From: Ovis canadensis
Taxonomy: Eukaryota; Chordata; Mammalia; Artiodactyla; Bovidae
Assembly: GCF_042477335.2 (NCBI RefSeq)
Contig: NC_091257.1
Location: forward strand, 46,966,501 to 47,030,500
DNA length: 64,000 nt
Direction: 5' to 3'
Positions within the stretch are counted from its first letter, which is position 1; each line of letters opens with the position of its first letter. The notes beneath the pieces were generated by a model. The model did no database searches. It saw only the letters and a list, made by a program, of their open reading frames with translations, and was not told the origin of the DNA. The position numbers and the translations under genes were made by a program. Below, in pieces: positions 47,460-58,708 of this stretch.

Positions 47460-47795
47460 ATTGGGGTTAGCTGATGTAAACTATTGTATAGAGGATGGAT
47501 AAACAATAGGTCCTACTATATAGCAGAGGGAACTGTATTCAATATTCTGGGATAAACCATAATGGAAAAGAATGTAAAAAAGAATATACGTATGTATAAC
47601 TGAATCACTTTGTTGTAGCAGAAATTAACACAATATTGTAAATCTATTTGTTGTTCAGTTGTTAAGTTATGTCTCACTCTTTGTGACCCCATGGACTGCA
47701 GCATGCTAGGCTTCCCTGTAAATCAACTTATACTTCAATGAATGAAAAAAATAAAGTTGAAATCAAATGTAAAAAAAAAAAAAAAAAAAAAAAAA
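47460..47795 (+). mobile_element. Artiodactyl L1 3' UTR with SINE/BovB scrap and A25 tail
   Basis: Sense L1 3' end ('ggtcctactatatagcagag', 'ataaaccataatggaaaaga'). A 70-base antisense Bov scrap interrupts it at about 47649-47718, flanked by the 'gtaaatc' duplication. An A-run of 25 at 47771-47795 ends it. Confidence 0.82.
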
Positions 47796-48515
47796 GCTCA
47801 TTTAGCCAAACCCTCAAACATCTGTAATACTATACTAGCTCACTTTGAAAGAAGCTCTTAAGTAGAAGGAATTTACTCAAACTTCACAAAAAGTGTAATT
47901 TATATTTGTGCCCCCCAAATAGTCAATTCCTTTCATTTGTCTATTAAAAAATAGATAAGAAAACCTTTAAATGATCAAACTTGAATTCATTTGTGGTTTA
48001 AAGGACAAAAATGTGTTTATTAGCTCCTTTTATTCTTTTCTTTTTTGTCAAGAGGAAGTTGAGTTTTGCCAGATAGCAGCTATGTAGTACAAGAATAAAC
48101 CATGTATACATATTTATTTAAAGTGCCAACCCCAAATTGCAAGCATAAAAAAACGCTGTTAGTTGTAAAGTTACTCTTATAAATATTACCTTAAACAATA
48201 TAAAAACGTAACATACTCAACCTTTACTGCAAACTTCACAAATTATTACAATTTTCAAATGCATTTTGTATCATTTTTTAGTACAAAGGTCAAGTTGAAT
48301 ATGCCAATGAAATGACAGATACTAGATATCTGAGTTGCCCACTGTTGCATGGGAAACAAAACCAAAAAGCTCTCTAGTTGCCTAGACCTGGGCTACCCAG
48401 CAGACTCTTAGCTCACAGATTTGCTGGCCATTAAATGAAGGTAAAAATTCCTAAAATAAAATTGTTTTTCTAGACGCAAGAAACTTTCCCAGTGTTATAA
48501 TTAGAATAACTGTGT

Positions 48516-48541
48516 ACCAGTTCAGTTCAGTTCAGTCGCTC
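48516..48541 (-). mobile_element. BovB/Bov SINE tail scrap
   Basis: Only 'agttcagttcagttcagtcg' remains, the reverse of the (AACTGA)n tail, with no body attached. Confidence 0.7.
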
Positions 48542-48704
48542 TATAGGTTTCGTCTATCTCAAAGAGGGTAAGGATAGTCAGACTTCAAAATTCTGTTCTA
48601 GGACACAGAAATATTTAATTTTATACTTTATTGTGTTCATCTCCAAATTTGTTTTTCTCAGATGAGTGTTATTTCTTCTTCTATTACCTATCGTTTATGT
48701 TTGT

Positions 48705-48926
48705 GCATGCTTATATTCGTGCTTAGTCGTGTCCAACTCTTTGCAGCCCCATGAACTGTAGCCTGCCAGGCTCCTCTGTCCATGGAATTCTCCAGGCAAG
48801 AATATTGGAGTGGGTTGCCATTTCCTCCTTAAGGGGATCTTCCCTACCCAGGGATCGAACCCGTGTCTCTTGCATCTCCTGCATTGGCAGGCAGATTCTT
48901 CACCACTGCGCCACCTGGGAAGCCCC
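48705..48926 (-). mobile_element. Bov-tA SINE, antisense
   Basis: 'gcttagtcgtgtccaactct', 'gggttgccatttcctcctta' and the end 'gcgccacctgggaagccc'. It contains an internal 10-base duplication 'ttgcatctcctgcatt'-like near 48870. Confidence 0.88.
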
Positions 48927-49194
48927 CTTTTATGTTCACTTCACTACAATTCATGCACATTTAAAGCATTTGAGCCTTTCCATTAGGTTCCTTGTCCAAA
49001 CTAGAACATCTTAAAGACTTCTAGTCAATTACTGGCAGCTGGCAGCCATGTACTCCTGAGAGAGGACCCTCAACCCAGTCTTTCCAGCTTCAGGGACCCT
49101 TCTGGAGGAGCTGAGTTGGCCCAGGCAGAGTTAATTTCAACCTTTTTCCTGTGGTCATAGGTCTTTAAGGGAAACAGAAAAATTGAGAACTTAT

Positions 49195-49390
49195 TTTTCC
49201 TTAACTTTTTATTTTATAGCTAATAAACAATGTTGTGATAGTTTCAGATGGACAGCAAAAGGACTCAGCCACACATATACATGTATCCATTCTCTCCCAA
49301 CCTCCCCACCCCTTCCAGGCTGCCATATAACATTCAGCAGAGTTCCCTGTGCTATACAGTAGGTCCTTGTTGATTATCTTTTTAACATTA
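49195..49390 (-). mobile_element. Artiodactyl L1 3' end, antisense
   Basis: 'ttatagctaataaacaatgt', 'gtttcagatggacagcaaaa' and 'gtgctatacagtaggtcctt'. It ends about 70 bases before the exon 2 acceptor. Confidence 0.78.
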
Positions 49391-49461
49391 AGAACTTTTG
49401 AACTAAAATATTGCCTTTATCCTATGTATCCACTTAAACACCCTTTCTCTTTTTTTAACAG

Positions 49462-49863
49462 ACACAAGGCAATTTTTAATATACAATGAAGATCACAAGC
49501 GTTGCGTGGAAGCATTAAGTCCCAGTGCAGTCCAAACTGCAGTTTGCAACCCGAACAATGAAGCTCAGAAATTCCGATGGGTGTCTGAATCCCAGATCAT
49601 GAGCGTTGCACTTAAATTATGCTTAGGGGTGCCATCCAAAACTGATTGGGTTCCTGTCACTCTGTATGCCTGTGACTCCAAAAGTGAATTTCAGAAATGG
49701 GAGTGCAAAAATGACACGCTCTTAGGAATCAAGGGAGAAGATTTATTTTTTAACTATGGCAACAGACAAGAAAAGAACATCATGCTTTACAAGGGATCAG
49801 GTTTATGGAGCAGATGGAAGGTTTATGGAACCACTGATGATCTGTGCTCTAGAGGTTATGAAG
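49462..49863 (+). CDS. MRC1: MRC1 exon 2: cysteine-rich (R-type lectin) domain
   Basis: 402 bases, phase 1 at both ends, residues 21-154. It starts [15 protein letters not shown] and ends DDLCSRGYE. This is the ricin-B-like beta-trefoil domain that in mannose receptor binds 4-sulfated GalNAc, for example on pituitary glycohormones. The six cysteines expected of the domain are present (in KRC, AVC, KLC, YAC, WEC and DDLC), and the conserved [19 protein letters not shown] stretch contains the Trp known to stack on the sulfated sugar. The acceptor is 'ttttttaacag' and the donor 'gaag|gtgaga'. Compared with the human protein as I recall it, substitutions cluster in the first 40 residues. No break in frame. 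Confidence 0.97.
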
Positions 49864-51249
49864 GTGAGAAGCTTGGAATTTTTTTTCTTTTGTCTTTCTG
49901 TCCATTTTTTCTCATCCTCTTATTTGAGAACTAATTCAAGAAAATAAGAATATTCTTGTTCAGTCTATACTAGAAATATTGATTGCTTTTGAATTTGGAA
50001 TGATTGTGTGTTCTGTGAGTGAATAAATGCAGTTAAAAAGTCCTGAGTGATACTTTAGCTATTTGTGATTAATGGGAAGATATTTCTTATAACTTTTGCC
50101 AAAATTTTTCCTGACAACTGTTTTTGGAAATTACTTTTCACTGTCATCTTTAATTCAGAGTCTTGAATTTAATACTGTGTGATTGTCATGATAAATGAAT
50201 TTAACCAAATGTTTCTTTTCCTTTGGTTTAAGTCATCTCTAAACAAATGATCTATGGAAACACATTTTTTAATAACTCAGACTGCAGAAAATCTTGACAT
50301 TGACAGTTTGGGTTTCTAAATGTTTCTAATTTATTTGTTACCTTATGGGTATTTAGAAACATTATATAATAATCAGAAAATTAGCAAAGCTGAGGCATTA
50401 GCTTGTAAATTAACATTTAGCATGTTTAGTCTGCTATTTTAGAAAGTGATAGCCCCAGTGGGCAGAAAATTACTTTATATGTAGTTGGTTCCTTTTTCTC
50501 TTCAAGGTGAAATAAAATCAGAGTATCTAGTCTTCTCTTATCTAGGCCAAATTTCATTTTCTGGCAGCGGCACAGAAAAAATAAAACAAAAAAGAACTTG
50601 AAGTCCTTTACAAAGGCCTCTTGAGTCAGACGACAATGTAGCCACATTCTAGGATGGGTCATTTGGTTGTTGTGTAGTGCTATCTAGAACATCCTCAAGG
50701 TCAGAGAAAGAGTTTGCCTTTTGGGACAAGAGATTAACCTGTTTCCAAAGTTACTATGTTACCGAGGCTGCAAAGTTTGGTTGAACTTGTCTGATGGCAG
50801 CTATGCAGAGCATCAGAGTTCAGCTCTTTGCAAGATGATGATTTATTAGCTTTCCATTTTCCTTCTATGTTCTATAAAGAGAAAAACAAAGTAGGAATTA
50901 AAGAAGAGTGAGGAGGAGGGCTCAGAAAAAAGTTATCCTGAGGTCTTTTTTAAAATAATATAGATTTAGAAATTATGTGAGAGACAACCAAAGTAGCATC
51001 GCATTTCAAGAGAAACTTGACAGAAAGTTGTAGGGCAAGACAAAGGTGAACTAAACGTTGACTGAGTCAAATTCCACAGATAGGACAGTAGTTCTAATTG
51101 AGGAATTCAACACAAGGAAGTTTGGTGCTAAAAGATGGGAATTCTCATTTTATTTTAAAAGATATCACTGAAGTTCTACAATCCCCTTCCCACTCCCTGC
51201 CCACACTTTCTGATCTTCTGTTTGCTTTCAGAAAAATATGCATAGGATT

Positions 51250-51440
51250 TAAGACAGTGGTTCTCAAATTTTAACGTGATTAAGAAACATCTGGAGAACT
51301 TGTTAAAAATACAGATCCCAGGGTCCTCCTTCACTAGATTTCAAATTAGCATATTGGGGAAAGGGCCTAGGGATCTATTGAATTATTTTTATGAACACCT
51401 GGGTGGTTGGATGCAAATAGTCCCTTGACCACACTTTGCA
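51250..51440 (+). mobile_element. MER5-type (hAT-Charlie) non-autonomous DNA transposon
   Basis: 'cagtggttctcaaattttaa' at the left end, then 'acatctggagaacttgttaa', and 'gaccacactttgcat' at the right end, close to the inverse of the left end. This is the MER5A/B pattern. Confidence 0.8.
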
Positions 51441-51777
51441 TAGTCCCTAACTCTCTCCCAGTACTTACGGTATTCCTGCTAGATGATCTAGCCTTTCAGA
51501 GAGATCTTGGAATCCATTCATTGAAATATATGTTATAAGTAAAGACAAGGCAGAGAGGATGTATGGAGATTCTTTGTCTCTCTAAAAAAGATTTGGGGAG
51601 GAATACTGTCTGAGACCAAAGATTTCATTTTTGAGTAATAGAATTAGATTTTGTAAATTTCAAAGCCTCTGTGGATTGTCTGGAAGAGTGGACCACAAGA
51701 GGAAGAGGCAATGAGTGCTGTGTCATGACTTGTTAGTGAAGTGGCCTCATCAGTGCTTTGCTTAATAAATCAAGTTA

Positions 51778-51885
51778 GGGACTAGTGGACAACACTGCGC
51801 GTCTACTGCAGGGAGAGTGGGTTCAATCCCTGGTCAGGGAACTAAGATCAGCATGCCCTGTGGTGTGGCCAAAATTTTTAACAGA
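51778..51885 (+). mobile_element. CHR-type SINE, diverged
   Basis: 'gagagtgggttcaatccctg' and 'cagggaactaagatcagcat', then an A/T-rich tail. Confidence 0.75.
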
Positions 51886-52143
51886 ATAAATAAATACATT
51901 GAATTAGTCCTTAAAAAGCCATTTTTGATTGGCATTCATAAGTTGAGCTCTGAAAATTCCTTGGCTGCTTTAATAAGCAGTGAGACTAAGCCCTAGGTAG
52001 TCTTTATCAGGTTTACTTCATACAAAAGAACAATGGCATAATTATTACAAATCCAGCATATTTTTATACAATCTGTGATTTGGAAAAATAGTCCTATAAC
52101 TTAGTGGAACCAAATTTAGAATCACATTTTAAACTTATTAACA

Positions 52144-52352
52144 GCTAGGTGGCTCAGACGGTAAAGCATCTGCCTACAATGCAGGAGACCCGGGTTCAAT
52201 CCCTGGGTTGGAAAGATCCCCTGGAGAAGGAAATGGCAACCCACTCCAGTACTCTTGCCTGGAGAATCCCATGGATGGAGGAGCCTGGTGGGCTACAGTC
52301 CACGGGGTCGCAAAGAGTTGGACACAACTGAGTGACTTCACTTTCATTTTTC
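52144..52352 (+). mobile_element. Bov-tA SINE
   Basis: 'aggtggctcagacggtaaag', 'ggagacccgggttcaatccc' and 'actgagtgacttcactttc'. Close to consensus, so young. Confidence 0.9.
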
Positions 52353-52477
52353 AATTGGGAAAAAATTTTGAGGGAATTGAAAATAAACCTAGCTTTTAAG
52401 GTAGACTGGATAAGTATGAATAAAGGAAAAGGAAAAGAGGTAAGTCATTTACTTTTGTCATACTCTTTATGTACATT

Positions 52478-52795
52478 GGGATTCCCTGATAGCTCAGTTG
52501 ATAAAGAATCTGCCTGCAATGCAGGAGATCCTGGTTCTATTCCTGGGTTGGGAATATCGCCTGGAGAAGGGATAGGCTACCCACTCCAGTATTCTTGGGC
52601 TTCCCTTGTGGTTCAGCTGGTGAAGAACCCACCTGCAATGTGGGAGACCAGGCTTCCATCCCTGGGTTGGGAAGATCACCTGGAGAAGGGGAAGGCTACC
52701 CACTCCATATTCTGGCCTGGAGAATTCCATGGACTGTATAGTCCATGGGGTAACAAACAGCTGGACACGACTGAGTGGCTTTCACTTCACTTTAC
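52478..52795 (+). mobile_element. Two Bov-tA SINEs in tandem
   Basis: The first (52478-52597) runs from 'ttccctgatagctcagttga' to 'ccactccagtattcttg' and is cut there. A second complete one (52598-52795) begins 'ggcttcccttgtggttcagc'. The junction lies inside the Bov-A core of the first. Confidence 0.85.
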
Positions 52796-53760
52796 TTATG
52801 TACATTAGGCGCCATGCTATGTGCTTTACAACTGTTGTATTATCTAAATAACTTTTAAGATGTCTTTAAAGAATTTTTTAAAGTCATAGATCTATGAAAC
52901 AATTAGGAAAAGAGTATTCTTATCTAGAAAAAATTCTGAATATCAACTGGTCACAAGAAAACTAAATATTTCAGTATAGAAGACTATTATCTCCCAGAGA
53001 TAATCTGAACATACTGGAGAATTTAGCCACATCAGTGGTTTGGTTCTTATTGGAGATGTGACCTTCTCTAATCTTTTTGGCTTAAGCCAAACCATAATCC
53101 ACAATGGTTCTATATTTGTTTTAACTTCCTTTTCTAGGTGAACCTAGAGCTTCCCATTTTGATCTGTTTGGACTCTTTAAAAAAAAAAAAAGACAAATAT
53201 TGGTGATAGTATCTAATGGTTTTGAGTACTATTTTCCATGATGTGAATCAGAGATTTATATGAGAATTCCTACCCTTTCTTGGCCATTGTTGAGGGAATC
53301 ATGTAGAGTGTGTCTTGTTAGGAGTGGTTGGAGGGGACTGAAGTTTTGACTGTGTGTTTGGGTTCCACAGTTATAAGGTTATTTTTCAATCTAGAGATTC
53401 AGTAATTCTCCAATTTCAACCAAGAGGAAGGATAGCCTTTTCTCTATTTGGAGGAAAGGGAGAAGTCAAAGTTGGCAGTAGAGCTGACTACTTTTGGCTT
53501 GCAAGAGCAAAGGGGAAAACCTGTTGCCAAAGGCAGCGGAACAGAAGTGGTACTAGAGTTGTTCCTGAGGACACACTGCTGTATGAACCCAGCAAAAGAC
53601 AGGGCTCAAGAGGGAATGGAAATACAGGGGAATTCCCTGTGTGGGACATGTGGTGTCATCAGAAGAGTAAGACCTGTTCTTGCAGTAACCTGCTGATTGG
53701 GAAGTCAGTGTTCAGGAGACTCACATCATTTCTAAGTGCAAGTCGGTGTATCTCTTCTAG

Positions 53761-53934
53761 CCATGTACACACTCCTGGGCAATGCCAACGGGGCAACCTG
53801 TGCGTTTCCATTCAAGTTTGAAAACAAGTGGTACGGGGAGTGCACGGCGGCTGGACGATCCGACGGCTGGCTGTGGTGCGGAACTACTACGGATTATGAC
53901 ACGGATAGGCTCTTTGGATATTGTCCATTGAAGT
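53761..53934 (+). CDS. MRC1: MRC1 exon 3: fibronectin type II domain
   Basis: 174 bases, phase 1 at both ends, residues 155-212. It starts AMYTLLGNANGATCAFPF and ends RLFGYCPLK. The fibronectin type II module binds collagen (I, II, III, IV in mannose receptor family studies). The four domain cysteines (GATC, GEC, LWC, GYC) and the aromatic pocket residues around NKWY and DGWLWC are present. The acceptor is 'tctcttctag' and the donor 'agt|gtaagt'. The first T of the next codon is at 53934. A SINE begins only 35 bases downstream of the donor. Confidence 0.97.
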
Positions 53935-53968
53935 GTAAGTAACTTTAAGACAATTTTGGCATAGTTAA

Positions 53969-54104
53969 TATGGCAACCTACCCACTCCAGTGTTCTTGCC
54001 TGGAGAATCCCAGGGGCGGAGGAGCCTGGTGGGCTGCTGTCTATGGGTTCGCACAGAGTCGGACACGACTGAGGCGACTTAGCAGCAGCAGCAGCAGCAG
54101 CAGT
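53969..54104 (+). mobile_element. Bov-A SINE monomer with (CAG)n tail
   Basis: 'atggcaacctacccactcc' to 'gaggcgacttagcagcagc', ending in about eight CAG units at 54079-54104. Confidence 0.88.
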
Positions 54105-54807
54105 GATAAAACCTTGTGTATTTTTTTTCCTTTTTTCCTTTTTTTCCTTTATGTGATTTCTAACTTATTATCTCAGATCATACACCAGCACACTCCTGTA
54201 CAGATGTCACTGCCCCATTTTCTAATGGAGGGAGTGATCTGTATCGGTTAAAGACCACAGCTCACATCTGACTCTTATCCCTGGGTTGCATCAAATGACC
54301 CCTTTATTTTCACTAAATACTTCTTCTCTTCAAATTCCACTGTTACTGTCAGTTATTTTCTAAGACTTTAGGGCAAATTATACTGTGTATGATACAGTAT
54401 ATACTTAATACCAGAGGTGGTCATCCCATTTTCCAACCCCCCAATGGTTTACCTTTACTATAGATCAAAAATAAAATTTAAGCAGTGCTACAGCATGAAG
54501 TTTGATAGAGTGAGAGATGTGAGGGATGCCTGAATTTTGTGTCCATGTAATGAAAAGGGTTCCTTGCTGTGAAAATGATAGTAATGCTACTCTTCTTAAA
54601 TTCAGTTTAAGAAGAGTTATCATTTAATTTAACATAGTTTCAATGGAAGTGAGTTATGTCTATGCTTGAAGGGGTTCTAAAATGAAAATATTAGTCTTAC
54701 TGGAATGATGCAAAATAAGTTGCACTGTGTTATATTGATAGGAGGGGCCATCAAAATGATTGGTGTCCTTTCCATGCTCAAGAATCTGTTAAGAAGCCGG
54801 GCAGCGG

Positions 54808-54933
54808 GAGTTCCCTGGTAGTCCAGTGGTTGAGACTACGCTTCCACTGCAGGGGGCATGCGTTCTGTTCTTGGTTGGGGAACTAAGATTCCACATGCCA
54901 CACCATTCAGCCAAAAAACAAAAAAAAGAAAGA
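54808..54933 (+). mobile_element. CHR-type SINE with perfect duplication
   Basis: 'agttccctggtagtccagtg', 'ctgcagggggcatgcgttc' and an A-rich tail. The 11-bp duplication 'ccgggcagcgg' lies at 54797-54807 and 54934-54944. Confidence 0.88.
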
Positions 54934-55649
54934 CCGGGCAGCGGATTTTGGGTGGGATGGAGGAGAGCATTTGCGTCAGAAGGCAGAGAGAGGGGTGAAG
55001 AATGCAGAGAAACAAGAATTCTTTGCTTCCCTTTCTATTACACCTCTTGCTGCCCGCTGCTCTCATCCTTTCCTTCCCCCTGAACTTCTTACTCTTGATA
55101 ATTCAGATTCTGTGGATCAGAGCTCCTGTTTTCTGCTCTCCTGCCAAGGGCTGGGTGCAGGGGCAGAGCCTCAGAGGCAGTCTGGGATGTTGTGAGACCA
55201 TCTGCATGGCAAGACTGTTGCTTACCACTAAACTTTCAGGACTACACATCCACCTACCATCATAGTATTCCAAGGATTATTATGAAAAAACAGTCCAGTT
55301 TACAAAAGTATCTTAGTTTGTAAAGCCAAACTTCAAGAGTCGTGTTTATTTACCTCTTTTGATTTTTAATTCCTAAAAATCACACTAAAAATTAATTTGA
55401 TTTCTCAGCCCCTTAGATTATTGCAGTTCCCCTCTGGGTATAGTCCCTCTCTTCTGGTTGAGCACACACAAAACCTCACAGTCTTCCTGTGTTCATAGAG
55501 GAACCACTCTCCCATTCTTGGGTGAGGTAAATGCATTTCTCTTTTATGATAACCTTTATTTATTTAATTTTTTTAAAAGATATTTTTACATGGACCATTT
55601 TTTTTAAAGTCTTTATTGAATTTGTTACAATATTGCTTCTGTTTTACCT

Positions 55650-55778
55650 TTTGATTTTTTTTTTTTTTTTGGCTACAAAGCATGTGGGATCTTAGCTTCC
55701 CTATCGGGGATTGAACCCACACTCCCTGTATTGGAAGACAAAATCTTAACCAATGTATTCCCAAGGAACTCCCCTATA
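55650..55778 (-). mobile_element. CHR-type SINE, antisense
   Basis: T-run, then 'ggctacaaagcatgtgggat', 'ccctatcggggattgaaccc' and 'cccaaggaactcccc'. Confidence 0.82.
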
Positions 55779-57735
55779 ACTAAAGGTTTGATTCCCATGA
55801 AAGTTGATTGATGTCTGATGTTTGTATTAGAAGTTTTGCTGTCTGAAAACAAAATTTAACATTTTTCCTCCCATAAGGTAAAGCAGTATTTGTTTTCTAG
55901 TTATGGAGGAGCATCTTTGTCCTGGACTTTGCAGGAATAGTATTTTCTAAATCTGTCATCATGTAGTGTCTTGGGGCTACAGATCTCATGGGTCCAGCTG
56001 TAACATCTTACACTTAAACAGTGTATGATTTAACGAATCATTAAATGGAAGACAAATGGTGAGCCAGTAATCATTAAAAAAAAAAACTCAAAAAGCGAAA
56101 ACTTACCACCTTGGCTAGATGTGCGTTGGAGGGATAAACTGAGTATCTTCTAGAATAAGTTTTTAGATTCATTGATTCCAATTTATGTCTTAAAGCAAAT
56201 TATATATTTTTTCCAGTTAACTATAAAAGAGAAATTACTGTAGAAATATAAAACACTTTTTATTTCAGCATGCATTATGGTTTTAAAGAACCTTTTATAC
56301 AGTTTATGCCTTTTTAAAGAGTTTTGCAGTTTCCCAAACTATTTCATTGTCCTTGCTTTGTGTTTCTTTCAAAAGAGCATTTTATTTTATGTTAGTCTTC
56401 AACTAGCAGATTCAATCCAGGAAGATGAGGTCCCAGCTATTGACCTAGTGACATTTCATATATGCTCTTCATTGTCCTTTTTATTGTTTATGGTAATGTT
56501 TTCCTTCTATTTAGACATTTATTTTCAAGTATCAGGGCAACAGGAAAAGGAAATGCCCCCTTTCTCTCAGTTCCTCATAGCTTGCAATGTTAGCTTTCAG
56601 TATCTGTTGTGCTGGTTTACTGTGGGAATTTGTATAATTTGGGGAGATAGAGGGTCAGCAAACCTATGCATTCATTGAGAAATAAGTGTTAGTTCCTTGA
56701 TTTAAAATGAAAAATATTCTTTCTTTAAATGAAAAGTCTTGTATTTTTTCTTTTCTCATTTATATCCCTCTTCTTCATTCCTAGATGAGAAAATCATCCC
56801 CCCTTTTTTTATATTTCACACTTTCTATCACAATACAAGCCAAACCTCCAAATTTCTAAAAATATTTATTTAAAATAGCTTCCTCTTCAAATAAACCTCA
56901 AGTCAGTCTTGTTTGAATCATCTCACTTACATGAAGAAAATTCCATTTGCACATTAAACTAGTAAGATCTCAAGTTACATTAAGTTAAATTTAACATTAC
57001 TAACTCAAATTTATTTTTATATAGAAATATAATGATTGTATAGTTAAAACATCTTAGAAATGTCTCTGCTGTTGCCCAGATGAACTGTTGACATATTTAT
57101 CTTCCTCTTTGGTGTTTCATGGACCTTAAATTTCATATCATAGTGTGTGGTAAGTGTATGAAAAAGGTTACTTCCTTGTCAGATACAAAAAATTGCAATT
57201 ATATGCATATATAAAGTGTAGTCTATATGTGTATGCAGAGAGTAAGCTATATGCATATATAGTGTAGACTGTATGCAATATATGATGTTGGCTGTATGCA
57301 TATGAATACTATAGGCTCTATACACATGGAAAACTGTCCAGTTTCTTAGCAAATTGAATACTTCTCAGAAAATCTGAGAAGTTACATAGTTTTTCTTTCT
57401 TCCTTACAAATAAATGAAAGGGTTATGACTTCACATGACTTGTAAGTAGAATTTTATATTACCAAAAAGATGAAAGAGAAGTTTTTATAACACAAAGCAC
57501 ATAAAATATTTAATTGTTGACTCATTTCTCAATCATCTTATATGCAAAATGCTATCAATAATGCTTATTCATCTATATTATTGGCCTTTCATAGAATATA
57601 GCCAAGTTTATAGAATATATTGGGAAGTGTAAAGTAGCAAAGGAAAAAAATAAAGTAAAAATTTTAAAATTATTTTACTCTGAAGGAAAAAAGTTAATGA
57701 TAAGCTATTACTGAGAGGTACCAACATGTAATATT

Positions 57736-57942
57736 CTGCTTCCCTTGTAGCTCAGTCGATAAAGAATCTGCCGGCAATGCAGGAGACTGGGTTCAATTCC
57801 TGGGTCAGGAATATCCCCTGGAGAAGGAAATGTCAACCCACTCCAGTGTTCTTGCCTGGAGAATCCCATGGACAGAGGAGCCTAGTGGGCTACAGTCCAT
57901 GGGGTCTCAAGAGTTGGACACAACTTAGTGACTAAACCACCA
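57736..57942 (+). mobile_element. Bov-tA SINE
   Basis: 'ctgcttcccttgtagctcag' to 'acaacttagtgactaaacc'. Duplication of 'caacatgtaatatt' (57722-57735) and 'caacatgaaatata' (from 57943), imperfect. Confidence 0.87.
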
Positions 57943-58218
57943 CAACATGAAATATATTCTAGAGATAAGAAAATGAGACTCCAGAAGCTATTGATTTAAT
58001 TTAAGATCAAATCATGAGTGAGTGACAGAGCCTGGAGGCAAGTTCTGCTCAGTCTGTGGAATCCATGGCCTTTGCCTGTAATGCCTGTGTCTTTGGTTTA
58101 AAAAGACCAGACTAGAATGTGCAGGTGACATATACATTGATGCAAGAAGACATATTTATTTTCTCTTCTCTTTCTTGTTTTTCTAGATTAAGGAAGTTGG
58201 TGTGTTATCTCTATTCTT

Positions 58219-58377
58219 TTTTTTTTTTTTAAAGAACCACACATTTATTTGGCTACACCACATCTTAGTTGAGGCGTGCAGGATCTAGTTCCCTGACCAG
58301 GGCTTGAACCCGACTGAGTCCAAGTCCCTTGCACTGAAAGTGAGTCCCTTAGCCACCAGATCACCAGGGAAGTCCCT
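58219..58377 (-). mobile_element. CHR-type SINE, antisense
   Basis: T-run, then 'ggctacaccacatcttagtt', 'ccctgaccagggcttgaacc' and 'gatcaccagggaagtccct'. Flanked by 'gttatctctattctt' (58204-58218) and 'gttatcactgttctt' (58378-58392), two mismatches in 15. Confidence 0.87.
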
Positions 58378-58708
58378 GTTATCACTGTTCTTAATCTCTG
58401 TATATACCTTACTTCTCAACTCATCTGATCTCTAGTGTCCTAATGGAAAAACAGACAAGTATCTTTCCTTTCTTTCTCAAGGCACATGAAAGAAATGTAA
58501 TGCAGTGGATCTTTGGAAAATTCCCCTTCTTCATTTCAGGAGGCAAGACAATCTCATAGTCACTTTAAACCTAAGTAAAAGAAAGAATAAAAGGAAAAGA
58601 AATACAATGTTTTAGGCATTAGTACTACCCAGATTGTTTAAAAAATATTGTCCCCTGAAAATCCTTTCCCTGGGTAATGTAATCAATTCCTTTTGGCTTC
58701 TTTTGCAG

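Larger units (their letters stand above)
35233..49461 (+). other. MRC1: MRC1 intron 1 (14.2 kb)
   Basis: Bounded by GT at 35233 and AG at 49460-49461 after 'ctctttttttaac'. It holds the TE copies listed separately. Stretches with nothing recognised are 35240-35740, 36250-36690, 37250-37720, 37950-38380, 38820-39260, 40705-41080, 41730-42550, 43720-44335, 44485-45180, 46295-47455 and 47800-48515. The first 300 bases are GC-rich and have chance frames on both strands. Confidence 0.9.
49864..53760 (+). other. MRC1: MRC1 intron 2 (3.9 kb)
   Basis: Bounded by GT at 49864 and AG at 53759-53760. The exon 2 frame stays open 71 bases into it, to TAA at 49932-49934, and an AATAAA lies at 50022-50027. 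50030-51250 and 52795-53755 show nothing recognisable except short chance frames and an A-run near 53180. SINEs and a MER5-type element are listed separately. Confidence 0.9.
53935..58708 (+). other. MRC1: MRC1 intron 3 (4.8 kb)
   Basis: Bounded by GT at 53935 and AG at 58707-58708. The stretches 54110-54795, 54945-55650, 55780-57720 and 58395-58705 hold nothing I recognise. A 133-codon hydrophobic open frame at 56277-56678 is discussed under findings. 57180-57330 has short repeats built around 'tatatgcatatata'. Confidence 0.9.

Noticed and set aside
53354-53821. 155-codon + frame overlapping MRC1 exon 3
   Set aside because: It runs in a different frame from the exon, crosses the acceptor and has no recognisable domain. 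Chance frame.
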